Shown one piece after another: positions 34,301 to 43,588 of a stretch of DNA of 64,000 nt. A program made the position numbers and the translations under genes. The stretch's first letter is position 1, and each line of letters starts with the position of its first letter. The stretch is from NCBI RefSeq assembly GCF_014280965.1, contig NZ_JACODZ010000010.1:1-64000 (forward strand). The letters run 5' to 3'. This DNA is from Echinicola salinicaeni. GTDB taxonomy: Bacteria > Bacteroidota > Bacteroidia > Cytophagales > Cyclobacteriaceae. The notes beneath the pieces were generated by a model, which was not told the DNA's origin, did not search any database, and saw only the letters and a list, made by a program, of their open reading frames with translations.

Positions 34301-34555
34301 AGGGATAATTTCTACAGTTTTTCCTCGGTACTGGTGGAGAAAGGGGATCATATTAGGCTACAGGACATCCGCTTGGGATATACCTTTGACCAAAGGACAT
34401 CGCCCAAACTGCCCTTCCAAAGAATGGCCCTATACGCCTATGCCAATAATCTGGGAATCATTTGGAAAGCGGCTAAGGATGATCCCTTGGACCCCGATTT
34501 TAGAACCGCCAAACCTCTAAAGAGCATTGCTTTGGGAGTGAAAATAGATTTCTAA
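31340..34555 (+). CDS. SusC/RagA-type TonB-dependent outer-membrane transporter (1071 aa)
   Basis: A signal peptide (ending AMAQ) is followed by a carboxypeptidase-regulatory-like beta-sandwich (ILKGKVLDHRDVPLIGATIQI), the plug (near SISTSILERLGDVTPG-type text and LIIVDGFPYDG) and a large beta-barrel ending SIALGVKIDF with the usual terminal aromatic. It imports large nutrients across the outer membrane with energy from TonB-ExbBD. It is downstream of the TlpA-like gene; the SusD partner follows after a repeat-filled 780-bp gap. Confidence 0.92.
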   Translation: MKKILPWMICCLLWSGMAMAQETYILKGKVLDHRDVPLIGATIQIADSGMGTVTDEYGVFSLQVAKSELRIVFSYLGYQRQSRDISLPLEEELIVKLEKEAMGLEGVEVVSTGYQQISKERATGSFVHLDSSLIDRPVSTSILERLGDVTPGLIFNRNGPASDALSIRGRSTLFANSSPLIIVDGFPYDGPIENINPNDVKSINVLRDAAAASIWGVKAGNGVIVISTKSGRIGSKPKVSLSSNVTIGEVFDPYYQPQMSVNDFINTELMLFDRGFYNSKENTPRKTALSPVVEALIAARDGEIDQSIADARIAAYRKQDLREAFLRDFYRKSINQQYALNISGGSERQSYFLTAGWDKNLETVKYRGMERFTLGGKQEIKLLKDRLKLSTGIYFTKTHQDRNGLAYGELKQSSNDVLAPYVQFRDENGNPMAITKDYRGGFLDGAEAEGLLDWRYNPLQDIHEQSDILEGRDIRMNLGLDYKIIKGLNAQVSYQYWTNEQEVKQHYGAKSYYARDWVNQYTQVDEEGNITRIIPEGGILDRSQYSSFSHNGRAQLNYKTDWEQGDWVTIAGAEIKSFESSSLGTRFYGYNDRVGNIAQMDYVNPYPVYYFPSASLRIPNGDQVGGTVDRYLSYYLNSAYTHQGKYTLSVSGRKDTSNLFGVDANQKGVPLWSLGAAWILSEEDFYPMKDWLPYAKLRFTYGYNGNIDKRVSAYTTAIRNGNSNITGLPKGIILNPPNPSLSWERIKIVNLGLDWASKDDRFSGTMEYYIKNGLDLIGDIPYAPSSGITEFRGNTASTQTHGLDFNISASVIRGAFQWRINHFHSWIKERVGDYELVGPVNQYLSLGMGGDHDLPIPLSGKPLYAIYSYAWAGLDPDTGDPLGYLDGEASNDYRGIITGATPESLIYHGPSRPSHFGALRNDFSWQGWNLSFNISYRLGYYYRRNSVRYATVLNAQGGHGDFALRWQNPGDETITHVPSMPDRLNANRDNFYSFSSVLVEKGDHIRLQDIRLGYTFDQRTSPKLPFQRMALYAYANNLGIIWKAAKDDPLDPDFRTAKPLKSIALGVKIDF

Positions 34556-34709
34556 AGCATTAAAGAAATAGCTCCGTCCGCCGTATTTCATGTTTAATTT
34601 TAACCGGATTGATTATTAAAAGCGAATCTTGGTGGGCGGGGCTTACTTTAAGTAAAAAGTAGCAAGATGATAGTAGTAAGAATTATAGAGAAAAGAAGAA
34701 AGAGGTTTA

Positions 34710-34867
34710 CGTCACTGCGAGGAGCTTGCGACGCGGCAGTCTCGACTTCGAAAAACGTCATTGCGAGGAGCCATGCGACGTGGCAGTCTCCTTTTTAGAA
34801 AACGAGATTGCCGCAGTCTCCGCCAAGCCTGCCTGGCGTCAGACAGGGCGGATCCTTCGCAATGACG
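34710..34867. repeat. CGTCATTGCGAGGAG-type palindromic repeat, partial plus full copy
   Basis: A partial copy (34710-34750) precedes a full copy (34756-34867) bounded by CGTCATTGCGAGGAG and its reverse complement-like end TCCTTCGCAATGACG, with further pairing inside (GGCAGTCTC with GAGATTGCC). This repeat type is widespread in Bacteroidota genomes. It lies inside the susC-susD gap. Confidence 0.75.
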
Positions 34868-35073
34868 GGTACGATACGACCTCGCTACCGTCAACCAGTC
34901 TTAAATCTAACGTCTCAAATCTTAAATCTAATCAAAGTAACAAAGATCAAACAATCTCGCATCCATAAATCATCTAACTACTTGATACTAAGTACTAGCT
35001 ACTATCAACGAGTCCCTTACCGCGCAATTTCTTCATATGTGATCATACATCATCTTAATAAACAGCGGGACAT

Positions 35074-35106
35074 GTTTCCAGACGGGAAACCGGGACTTTT
35101 TTTTTA
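35074..35106 (+). terminator. Weak terminator-like hairpin
   Basis: GTTTCC (35074-35079) pairs with GGAAAC (35085-35090), and a run of T begins at 35097. It could end transcription from susC before susD, which would be unusual for a pair. Confidence 0.3.
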
Positions 35107-35141
35107 GAAGAAAGAGTAATGATGAAAGAGAAAAGAGATTA

Positions 35142-35254
35142 CGTCACTGCGAGACCTCGGACATTGAGCATGCCGAAATGCAAGAGGTTGAAGCAGTCTC
35201 ATATTTAGAAATGAGATTGCCACAGTCGTCCTAACGTCCTCCTTCGCAATGACG
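35142..35254. repeat. CGTCATTGCGAGGAG-type palindromic repeat, second full copy
   Basis: CGTCACTGCGAG at the left and CTTCGCAATGACG at the right enclose an inner stem GCAGTCTCAT/ATGAGATTGC. It ends 81 bases before the susD-like start. A lone end of the same repeat (CGCAATGACG) also lies at 29824-29835. Confidence 0.7.
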
Positions 35255-35335
35255 GGTATGATACGACCTAGAATCCGTAAACAAGTCTTTTGTCTAGCGT
35301 CTGGCGTCTAATATCTAACATAAAATCTAACCAAA

Positions 35336-36694
35336 ATGAAAAACATAACGAACCCCATACTCACCATCATGATCATCAGTATCATTCATTTATTGTCTTC
35401 CTGCCAGGATTTTCTGGATGAAAAGCCCAGTACTGATTTGGTAGTTCCTGATAATCTGGAAGATATTCAGGCCTTATTGGACAATGAATATATTATGAAC
35501 AGGAATTCCGAAATGGGCGAGGTGGCCTCGGATGACTATTTTATCAGCAAGCAGGAATGGAACAGTTGGAATGAGATTACCCGTAATGCCCATGTCTGGG
35601 CAGATATTATCTTCCCAACAGGAAGGGCTATTTCATGGAATGCCTTATATGAACAGGTTTTTTATGCCAATGTAGCCCTGGAACAACTCGACGATATTGT
35701 GCCAGATTCGAATGAGCAAGTGGACTGGGACCGTCTGAGGGGATCTGCCCTGTTTTATCGTGCAAGTGCTTTTTACAATCTCCTTAGGATTTTCACCATG
35801 CCCTATCATCTGGCAGATCCCGATTTGGGCATTCCCTTGAAATTAAGTGCTGATGTTAATAAACTGGTAAAAAGGTCTTCCATCGAAGATAGTTATGCCC
35901 AGGTAATTGCAGATTTGAAAGTGGCATTGGACTTCTTGCCTACGAGGGCTACCATTGCCACCAGACCTTCCAAGCAAGCAGTTTATGGGCTATTGGCAAG
36001 GGTTTATCTTTCTATGGGAGATTATCAGAAAGTGTTTGATTACACTTCACTTGCACTTGAACTGGGAAATGAACTGATGGATTATACCAATATAGAGCAG
36101 GGAAATACTTTTGGTTTCAAGAGGCTTAATGAGGAAGTGGTCTATTGCAGTTATTTTTCATCAGGTTCCATTGGTTATACTTCTGATACATTTATCCTAC
36201 CGGAAATCTATGAAAGTTATGGAGACGGTGACCTAAGAAAGTCACTGTTCTTTACCCCAGCCAATCAAGATGGCCATGTCAAATTTAGGGGAACCTATAT
36301 GGGTAACCTCTTTCTATTTGATGGAGTGGCCACGGATGAACTTTTGCTGAACAGGGCGGAAGCAGCTTTAAGACTGGGCAATGAGGAGCTCGCTTTGGAG
36401 GATATGAACTATCTGTTGGAACACCGATTTGAGGCTGGAAAGTTTGAACCCATAGCAGGGATTTCTGGGGAGGATTTATTGGAACGGATATTGGAAGAAC
36501 GAAGAAAAGAATTGGTGTTTCGTGGATTGCGTTGGGAGGATTTGAGGAGGCTGTCTGGCAGTCAATATGAACAGACACTCACTAGGGACTTGGATGGGGA
36601 AATCTACACCTTGGAACCAGGTAGTCCAAAATATGCCTATCCCATACCCTTGGATGAATTGCAGCTGAATGATATGGTACAGAATCCAAGATAG
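35336..36694 (+). CDS. SusD/RagB-type outer-membrane lipoprotein (452 aa)
   Basis: A lipoprotein signal (LLSSCQDFLDEKPS) is followed by the SusD layout: an N-terminal region with GEVASDDYF, tetratricopeptide-like helices (LRGSALFYRASAFYNLLR), and the C-terminal RILEERRKELVFRGLRWEDLRR signature. It caps the SusC barrel on the cell surface and captures the ligand. It is partner to the SusC at 31340-34555 despite the long repeat-filled gap. A terminator follows directly. Confidence 0.9.
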   Translation: MKNITNPILTIMIISIIHLLSSCQDFLDEKPSTDLVVPDNLEDIQALLDNEYIMNRNSEMGEVASDDYFISKQEWNSWNEITRNAHVWADIIFPTGRAISWNALYEQVFYANVALEQLDDIVPDSNEQVDWDRLRGSALFYRASAFYNLLRIFTMPYHLADPDLGIPLKLSADVNKLVKRSSIEDSYAQVIADLKVALDFLPTRATIATRPSKQAVYGLLARVYLSMGDYQKVFDYTSLALELGNELMDYTNIEQGNTFGFKRLNEEVVYCSYFSSGSIGYTSDTFILPEIYESYGDGDLRKSLFFTPANQDGHVKFRGTYMGNLFLFDGVATDELLLNRAEAALRLGNEELALEDMNYLLEHRFEAGKFEPIAGISGEDLLERILEERRKELVFRGLRWEDLRRLSGSQYEQTLTRDLDGEIYTLEPGSPKYAYPIPLDELQLNDMVQNPR

Positions 36695-36697
36695 AAG

Positions 36698-36726
36698 AAA
36701 AGCCAGGGGCAGGGCCTCTGGCTTTT
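36698..36726 (+). terminator. Intrinsic terminator after the SusD-like gene
   Basis: AAAAGCCAG (36698-36706) pairs with CTGGCTTTT (36718-36726), with further GG/CC pairs inside. It lies four bases after the stop of the SusD-like gene. Confidence 0.8.
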
Positions 36727-36747
36727 GTATTTGATTAGTTGTTTAAT

Positions 36748-37017
36748 TTAGATCGGTTGGAATTCCCCTTCCACTCTTGAGCCTGGCACTTCCTGTCCAA
36801 ACTCATCCATTTCACGAGTACAGTCCGTATCGACCTGCTCATCACAATTATAGTCTACCCCCAATTCCTGATTGGTGATATCTTCCCAAGCATGGGTATT
36901 AGGGTTCAGGGCCTCTTTGGTTCCCTGCACATCCTCAGCTGAGAGATTGATTGTCAACGCTGTCATGGCTGTCAGCACAAATGCCAACAGCGGTATGTTA
37001 TTAATGAGCTTTTTCAT
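36748..37017 (-). CDS. Small secreted protein, DUF6520-like (89 aa)
   Basis: A signal peptide (MKKLINNIPLLAFVLTAMTALTI) precedes an acidic tail with two Cys (YNCDEQVDTDCTRE) that could form a disulfide. Small secreted proteins of this layout (DUF6520 or NVEALA types) are common in Bacteroidota, often beside TlpA-SusCD sets. It converges on the SusD-like gene. Specific function is unknown; a substrate or partner of the thioredoxin-like protein is conceivable. Confidence 0.6.
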   Translation of the reverse strand: MKKLINNIPLLAFVLTAMTALTINLSAEDVQGTKEALNPNTHAWEDITNQELGVDYNCDEQVDTDCTREMDEFGQEVPGSRVEGEFQPI

Positions 37018-37376
37018 GGTTGTTTTGGGCTTTTAACTAATCAAAGCCCGAACGTTTATCGTTATGCCTACTCTTTTCAGGATTTTTGGCATCCTCCTCA
37101 CTTCGCTGCCTGGCACAGGTACTGATTCCACCTAGTATACCTGCCCCATGGAATCGGGCAGCTTATTTTTTGATTATTATTCCTATCCAAGTATATTCTA
37201 TCTCATTGCCAAATAATTACTCCATTCCCCAGTCCTCTTATTCAACAATTCCAGCTTCCCACCACCAGCATACTAACTGTGTTCATTCCATTCATCTGTG
37301 AACAACCACCCCTTCTAATGTTTAGGTTTCGAATTGTTAGATTGGTTAATTGCTTAACCAGTTGCCGTGCTGGTCC

Positions 37377-37420
37377 AGATTTGCAATCTAGCCCCATAAA
37401 TAACAGGCATTTGCAATGCC
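37377..37420. repeat. ATTTGNAAT-centred mini-hairpins, cluster 1
   Basis: AGATTTGCAATCT (37377-37389) and GGCATTTGCAATGCC (37406-37420) share the centre ATTTGCAAT but have different self-complementary arms. The surrounding gap 37018-38772 is low-complexity, pyrimidine-rich text; a 86-codon minus frame at 37690-37950 in it is probably spurious. Confidence 0.6.
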
Positions 37421-38253
37421 GCCTTCCATTGAATACAATAGCTTAATCCCATTGTCCAGATCCCACTCCGGCGGACAGGACGCCATAAATTTGAGTCTCC
37501 GACTCCATCCAAACCCACCATCAAACAGTTTTACAATTCCTCCAATCATATTTAATCAACCAAACCACCATTATCACCAGCATAGGTCCACTAAATACTC
37601 TCCCCAGCCCTAGCTGCTCAACAAACCTCCCCCACTATATGGAACCCGGTCAAATACGTTCCTGGCTATGCGGGTATTAAGTTCACTTCTCAACAGAATC
37701 TTGCCTTCACTCCAACCCAACAACACATTGACTTATAGATTATTATACCTATACCGAAGGTTCTTTTAATTAATCTAGGCAAATGAAAAATCAAATGGCC
37801 AATAATTTTGGCATCTTTTTCATAATGCCCATAAGAATATGCCACCTGGCTTTTCTTAATCCGTCCAAACATGCCAGTTGGCATTTTTCTTAACCCCTGT
37901 TGTCCTGTCAGCTGAGCTGCGGGACCATTAAACATGAGTCTCCGACGCATCAGACAAACTCCTCATCCTTAGTCTGTCAATCCCCCAATCCCTAGTCTCA
38001 TCAGGATGCCTCATAACAGACTCCGAATAAGGCTTAGGATCACAGCAAATTATTCTGATAATCAATAACCATTCAACCATGGGTGTCTTAATCAGCATCC
38101 CAACCTACTTGTGTAATGGGACTTTTTAAAAAACAATTGCTGAATGATCCTTTTGAAGGGTTGAACGTTAGGTTTAAACGGTTAAAAGTTTATAGTGGCT
38201 TGCCGATTAAACAAATACACAAGTCCTCACGCTGATCCAGATTTGTCCCTGCT

Positions 38254-38343
38254 GGTTCAGATTTGCAATCTGAACCCATAAATCATCGACGCTGGGCGGG
38301 ATTTGAAATCCCGCTCCACAAATATCGGGCATTTGTAATGCCC
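38254..38343. repeat. ATTTGNAAT-centred mini-hairpins, cluster 2
   Basis: Three complete units lie here: arms GGTTCAGATT/AATCTGAACC (38254-38276), GCGGGATT/AATCCCGC (38296-38314) and GGGCATT/AATGCCC (38327-38343). The loop is TGC, TGA or TGT. Half-units occur nearby at about 38236 and 38355-38395. Arms vary yet stay complementary. Confidence 0.65.
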
Positions 38344-38772
38344 CTAACCCCTAAACATTGCAATCTGTCCCCATAAATCATGGGCATTTGTAACACCTTA
38401 AACTATTAAACAGTCAACCTATAAACACAACACATTTCCCCAGCCTGACTGCCGCAAGGCAGCTTCTACAATTCTCCAATCTCCCAGTTCGACATTTCAA
38501 CAACCCCACAGTTCAACAATTCCACAGTCCCACAATTCAACAGTAAAACATTCCCCCAACCCCACATCAAAGCTGAGGTAAAGCCGGGTGTAGCCCTCTT
38601 TTCAGGTTATAAACAACCACCCAACAATGAGCACCTTAACTAACGCCCTCCCTTTCGCATTCCCCCATCAGGATTGTCGCATTCACACTGCCATTCATCG
38701 GAACTTATTGGCGAGATTTGTATCTAGTGAAACAGCATTAAGGTTTATTTTGATATAAAAACTTATTGAAGC

Positions 38773-39291
38773 ATGTCTGCATTGAGAGAGAATACATTTA
38801 CCGAATTTCACCAGACCACTTTGACTTTACTGAAAAGTCTCTCCGCTTTAACTGAAGAACAATTAAACTTTCTTCCACCAAGTGGCTGGTCAGCAGGACA
38901 GCTTGGGGACCACCTATTAAAGTCCTATGCATCTGCTGAGACTTTAAATGGGAAAACAAAAGCGACCACTCGACCCATTGACCAAAAACTGGCGTCTGTT
39001 AAAACCTTATTCACTGACAATACCATCAAAATGGAATCACCGGAAGCCATTTTACCCTCCCAGGAGAAAATAAATAAAAAGGATTTAATAGATCACTTAG
39101 AAGAAAGAATTGGGCAAATAAAAGAAGTCATACTGAACAAGGATTTATCATTAACCTGCATTGATTTTTCAATCCCTGAGTATGGAGCGTTCACAAGATT
39201 CGAATGGGTCTGGTTCAATATCTATCATACGCAAAGGCATATTCACCAATTGAAGCATATCGTACAATCAAATAACCTTAAAGAAATTTAA
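38773..39291 (+). CDS. DinB-like four-helix-bundle protein (172 aa)
   Basis: The start LRENTFTEFHQTTLTLLKSL, then GWSAGQLGDHLLKSY, then a C-terminal VWFNIYHTQRHIHQLKHI match the DinB/YfiT superfamily. The three conserved metal-binding His (in GDHL and HTQRHIHQ) are present. Members bind divalent metals; many act in thiol transfer or remain uncharacterised. Six bases separate it from the frameshifted SnoaL-like gene, so both were probably one transcript. Confidence 0.8.
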   Translation: MSALRENTFTEFHQTTLTLLKSLSALTEEQLNFLPPSGWSAGQLGDHLLKSYASAETLNGKTKATTRPIDQKLASVKTLFTDNTIKMESPEAILPSQEKINKKDLIDHLEERIGQIKEVILNKDLSLTCIDFSIPEYGAFTRFEWVWFNIYHTQRHIHQLKHIVQSNNLKEI

Positions 39292-39296
39292 TCAAA

Positions 39297-39601
39297 ATGA
39301 GGACCCTGGACATCATACAAGCTTATTTTCATGCTACGAAAAAAGTGATCGGGCTACCTTGGAGAACCTGCTTGAGGACAGATTTGAATTCAGTAGTCCT
39401 CATGATAAAAAATTGGATAAGCTTTCCTATTTCCAAAGATGCTGGGGCTTCAACAAAAGCATCAAACAGTACCATATCCTGAAGCGCCTATATAATAAAA
39501 ATGAAGTTTTTCTAAGTTACAGAGCAATGACTTATGACCACCAAGAAATCGAAAATGCGGAATATTTTGAAATTAAAGGCGGGAAAGTCCTCAAGCGCTA
39601 A
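39297..39601 (+). pseudogene. Frameshifted SnoaL/NTF2-like gene
   Basis: The first frame starts MRTLDIIQAYFHAT. At a run of six A (39338-39343) the homologous reading switches frame and continues KSDRATLENLLEDRFEFSS, ending EYFEIKGGKVLKR at 39601. Joined, it is an ordinary SnoaL-like protein of about 100 aa. It could be a true one-base indel, a sequencing error in the A-run, or slippage. The last is least likely. Confidence 0.6.
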
Positions 39602-39650
39602 GCATACGAAAATCCCTACGCAGCTTTAAGATAAATAGGTAATTTTCAAA

Positions 39651-42600
39651 TTAATTCGCGTCCTTGTTTATTTCTTTAATGACTTCATCGAGTTCATTGG
39701 CAGACTCTAAGATATACCCCAATGTTTCATAAATATCCTCCCGATTATCTTTAATCAGTTCCAGATAATTGACCAATAACATGATTCTAGCCAAGGGGGC
39801 CCTTACTTCATGGGACTGTTTCCAGGCGATTTCCTTCAGCTTTTCATTCTGCCTCTGCACCAACTCCATTTGTTTTTTCATTTCGGAAATATCTTCAATG
39901 GCACCTACAGTCCTGTTCGGCAGCCCTTGCCCATCTCTCAAAATACAACACCTGGCCTTCACATGCATTTTCCCTCCGTCTTTGGTCTTTACCTGATACT
40001 CTTTTTCCCAATAATTCTGATTTTTATCTCCACATACTATCTCAAAAGACCTCCATACTTCCTCTCTTTCTTCCTCCACAATATTTAATAGCCAGGAATC
40101 ATTACGCCCCAGCTTGTCTATTTCCTTATAATCCACTTTTTCCTTTAATGCTTTGCTTTTATATACCACCCCCAATTTATGGTCTACATCCCAAATCATT
40201 TCCTTGGTAGCCATCAGTGCCAAATTAAAGCGATCATTACTTTCCTTTAGCTTATCTTCAGTATGCTTTTGTTCTGTAATATCCTGTATAACCCCTTCGA
40301 TTCTCAAGGGTTTTTTGTCCTGGTCGGTCAAAACATTCACAGTTTGCTTCACCCATCTTATTTCATTGTCAGCAGTGATGATTCTATGGGTATATTCTTT
40401 GGGGCTTTGCGCTGCCAGTTCTTCAAAAGTCAAAGCTTCCATCAAATACCGATCATCGGGATGAAAAGTTTTTATTATATTCTCATAAGTAGGAATAAAG
40501 TCATCTTTCCTATAGCCATAAATTTTATAGGTTTCAGGTGTCCATTCAGACACATCTTCATCTAAATTACGCGACCAATACCCCAGCTTGGCTATACATT
40601 GGGCCTGGCTTAATCTTTTGAATGCTGTCTGAAGGGCCATTTCCGACTTTTTCCTATCGCTTATATCCTGCCCCATCACAAAAAATAATTTCTCCTCCCG
40701 ACTTATATTCTTTTTCCACAACACCCATACATCTCCTTCCATTTCAACTTTGCATTTGCACTCTATTTCGGAAAGTTTTCCATCTGTTTCCATAAAACCA
40801 TTTACCTTTCCTTTTTCCTCATCAACTGCCAAGGAAGTGAATTTTTCTCCAATCAATATATTGGCTCCGAACAGTTTGGTAAATGCCGCGTTAGCTTTTT
40901 TGATTTCCCCATCAAAGCCAACAATAGCCAAAAGGTTACTGGAAATATTGAAAAAAGTTTCCATTTCCGTCTCAAATATTTTGTATTTGATCGCACCGCC
41001 AATCTGTTTTGCTATTTCAAACAAAAAATACTCCCATTCATATACGCATACTCCCTCAATAGAAGAAAAAAGAATGAACACCCCTATAAATTCATTTTCA
41101 TAAAAAATTGGTACGCCTATCCCCTTATCCAGTCCAACTGATCTGGCCTCAGTTCCCCGCTTAAATGCTATATGTCCGTAAAGATTTTCCCATACAAGCG
41201 GTTTTCCTAATTCCCATACCATCCCAGGAAACCCCTCTCCCTTTTCCGCTTTATTAAAACTCGATATTAATTTGTGTTTGGGGTTTTTATGGACTGCTGC
41301 ATTTAAATCCAGACGATTGCCGTCCTTGGACCTGATCCAGATTTCACACCTATCCAGTCCTGTAAAATCAAGCAGTTCTGTTAGCCCTCTCTCCAGTGCT
41401 ACCCTTAGCTTTCCGGGCTGGCTGATGGCTGTGGACATGCGGAATTTGAGGTTGTCCATACGGTCTTTTTGTACGGATTTGGAGATGTCTCGAACTATTC
41501 CCACTATCCGTATCGCCTTGCCCTCCTCATTCCTGATGGCACTGCAGAAATCCACAACTATGGTAAAACTTCCATCGGCCCTTCTCATCCGATAATTAAG
41601 GGAGAGGTGATGCTGCTCACTGTTTTTTATAAACTGGTCTACCTTCCATATGACTTGTTTACGGTCATCTGGATGAATATTTTCCTTCCAAAAATCAATA
41701 TGAAAAGTGCTTTGGGCCTTGTCCACATATCCAAACACCGTTTCCATAGCCTTCCCCATTGGCGTTACCTCTCCAGTATGCATATCGATATCATAGATAT
41801 GGTCTTCGGATGCTAAGGTGGCCAAGCGGTACCGTTCGTTGACCATATCTATCTCTTGCTGCTGCTTGAAATCGGTAACGTCTACTGAATTGGCCAAAAT
41901 ACCTTTGATTGATTTATTGGCCAGCATATTTGTCAAACTTGTCTCTATCCACCGATAATTACCGTTTCCATCCATGAAACGAAACGGTGCCACTTTCACA
42001 TACTTCGTGGTAAACACACTTTCAAGATCTTTACTGACCTTCTCCCTATCTTCAGGATGTATAAACTCAAAGGGGCTCCTTCCAATAAAACCATCGGGAG
42101 GAATCCCTAGGACATGGGAGGAAGTCGGGCTTACATAAGTATATATACCATTCTCGTCCAATACGGCAATCAGGTCAGTTCCTTCCTGCACCAAGGCCCT
42201 GAACTTTTCCTCACTGTCTTCCAGCTTCTTGTATAAATGCCATTTTTCAGCAAAATGAGATAAGCTACTACTAATCGATGAAATAAAATGACCATTTCCA
42301 CTTTGCGAAGCTATGCCAGATGGTTCCATCAAAAATAAGAGCAGACCAATAATCTTTTCTTGAATCAGGATGGGTATAACCAAAATATATTTGTCACTTT
42401 GCCCCCATATGCCCTTAAACATAGTACCGACCATGGAGCAGCTCGGATATACTCCTGGCACAATAGGTTTGGAAGATGGTACAATAACATCCCCTGTTCG
42501 CTTAAATTGGCCAGACCTCTTTTTAAGATGACAGGTATAACTCACACAACCGGAATCCATGAACTTATCATATTCAAGAAAACACGCACTTTTGGCCGGA

Positions 42601-43106
42601 AAAGCATCAAATAAAAGCGAAGTCACCTGTTCTATGACAAAACTCAGATCACTGCTTTTCATCAATTCTGCATTGATCCTGTCAAGCAATTTCAGCTGCT
42701 CTTTTTGTCTTGAAATTTCTTTATTAAAATTAAATCGCTCGGTCTTATCTATGGCCGTGATGACCTCCGCCTTTTTCCCCTGATAATCTATCTTTTTCCC
42801 TCTTATTAAGACCTTAATAATCGTTCCATCTTTCTTTTTATGGGTAAATAGATCGTCATCAGGTGAAGTTTCTCCTTTTCTCAAAGAATTAATAGCCGCC
42901 CGGAACCTTGGCAATTCCTCTTCCGGCCTGATATCTTCAAGGCTCATAGAAAGGAACTCTTCCTTCGAATACCCATAATGGGAAACGGCTTCCTCGTTCA
43001 CGTCCAAAAATTTCAATGAGTCTATGTCATATATCCACATAGGAAACGGGGAATATTCCAATAACCCTAATAATTCATTGTCCAATTGATACATTTGGTT
43101 GGCCAT
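39651..43106 (-). CDS. Multi-PAS/GAF sensor protein ending in a histidine-box helix (1151 aa)
   Basis: It is a soluble sensor with several PAS domains (for example near residues 10-120, 300-420, 425-545, 840-960 and 970-1085) and two GAF-like domains (about 130-290 and 570-720). The C-terminus has the HisKA-like SHEVRAPLARIMLLVNYLELI near residue 1097 and stops about 50 residues later. No HATPase domain with N, G1 or G2 boxes follows, in this frame or downstream. It may be phosphorylated by another kinase or act as a dimerising regulator. It is a single gene with a 20-bp palindrome upstream. Confidence 0.85.
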   Translation of the reverse strand: MANQMYQLDNELLGLLEYSPFPMWIYDIDSLKFLDVNEEAVSHYGYSKEEFLSMSLEDIRPEEELPRFRAAINSLRKGETSPDDDLFTHKKKDGTIIKVLIRGKKIDYQGKKAEVITAIDKTERFNFNKEISRQKEQLKLLDRINAELMKSSDLSFVIEQVTSLLFDAFPAKSACFLEYDKFMDSGCVSYTCHLKKRSGQFKRTGDVIVPSSKPIVPGVYPSCSMVGTMFKGIWGQSDKYILVIPILIQEKIIGLLLFLMEPSGIASQSGNGHFISSISSSLSHFAEKWHLYKKLEDSEEKFRALVQEGTDLIAVLDENGIYTYVSPTSSHVLGIPPDGFIGRSPFEFIHPEDREKVSKDLESVFTTKYVKVAPFRFMDGNGNYRWIETSLTNMLANKSIKGILANSVDVTDFKQQQEIDMVNERYRLATLASEDHIYDIDMHTGEVTPMGKAMETVFGYVDKAQSTFHIDFWKENIHPDDRKQVIWKVDQFIKNSEQHHLSLNYRMRRADGSFTIVVDFCSAIRNEEGKAIRIVGIVRDISKSVQKDRMDNLKFRMSTAISQPGKLRVALERGLTELLDFTGLDRCEIWIRSKDGNRLDLNAAVHKNPKHKLISSFNKAEKGEGFPGMVWELGKPLVWENLYGHIAFKRGTEARSVGLDKGIGVPIFYENEFIGVFILFSSIEGVCVYEWEYFLFEIAKQIGGAIKYKIFETEMETFFNISSNLLAIVGFDGEIKKANAAFTKLFGANILIGEKFTSLAVDEEKGKVNGFMETDGKLSEIECKCKVEMEGDVWVLWKKNISREEKLFFVMGQDISDRKKSEMALQTAFKRLSQAQCIAKLGYWSRNLDEDVSEWTPETYKIYGYRKDDFIPTYENIIKTFHPDDRYLMEALTFEELAAQSPKEYTHRIITADNEIRWVKQTVNVLTDQDKKPLRIEGVIQDITEQKHTEDKLKESNDRFNLALMATKEMIWDVDHKLGVVYKSKALKEKVDYKEIDKLGRNDSWLLNIVEEEREEVWRSFEIVCGDKNQNYWEKEYQVKTKDGGKMHVKARCCILRDGQGLPNRTVGAIEDISEMKKQMELVQRQNEKLKEIAWKQSHEVRAPLARIMLLVNYLELIKDNREDIYETLGYILESANELDEVIKEINKDAN

Positions 43107-43294
43107 GGTTATACAATTTCAAATGTCACTGTTGACAATTAAATAGACATATAATTTACTGAACGATTCTACCTGAAATATAGGTTGTGGGTTGATCCTA
43201 CAAGGGTCTTGGGTGAGAGAGTGCCAAATTCATTCCGAAATTTTATTAAGCACGTAGATTTCCCTTGTAAGAATCAATAAGGCCCTACTTCTAT

Positions 43295-43314
43295 TTATAA
43301 AGTTAACTTTATAA
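43295..43314. repeat. Perfect 20-bp AT-rich palindrome
   Basis: TTATAAAGTT is followed by its exact complement AACTTTATAA. It lies 189 bases before the PAS sensor start, in the divergent gap 43107-43588. It may be an operator. The rest of the gap shows no gene. Confidence 0.55.
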
Positions 43315-43588
43315 TTATAGTTTAAAAATGCTCCTCAAAAAAATAGTTAGCGTTATTCTACATACACTTTTTTACCATATTGATATAAAGCCCTTTACAG
43401 ACCTTTGTCTGTTATGCCCAAGGTCCTGTCAAGTGAATAATGTTCTCCGCTAATCTAAAAATTGAAACCTGCATAATCTAATATCATGCTTTGGTGGCCT
43501 TTCGATAGCTTAAAATTTTGCCGTAAACAATATTTTGCATGCTTTTTGCAAATTGGCTGCCTATATTTAATTTTTAACACAACGAAAA

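Noticed and set aside
34710-35254. Novel repeat in the susC-susD gap
   Set aside because: The CGTCATTGCGAGGAG-type palindrome is a widespread, already known repeat type, so it is listed only as a feature.
37690-37950. 86-codon minus-strand frame
   Set aside because: It lies in a low-complexity gap with small hairpins and has no recognisable domain.
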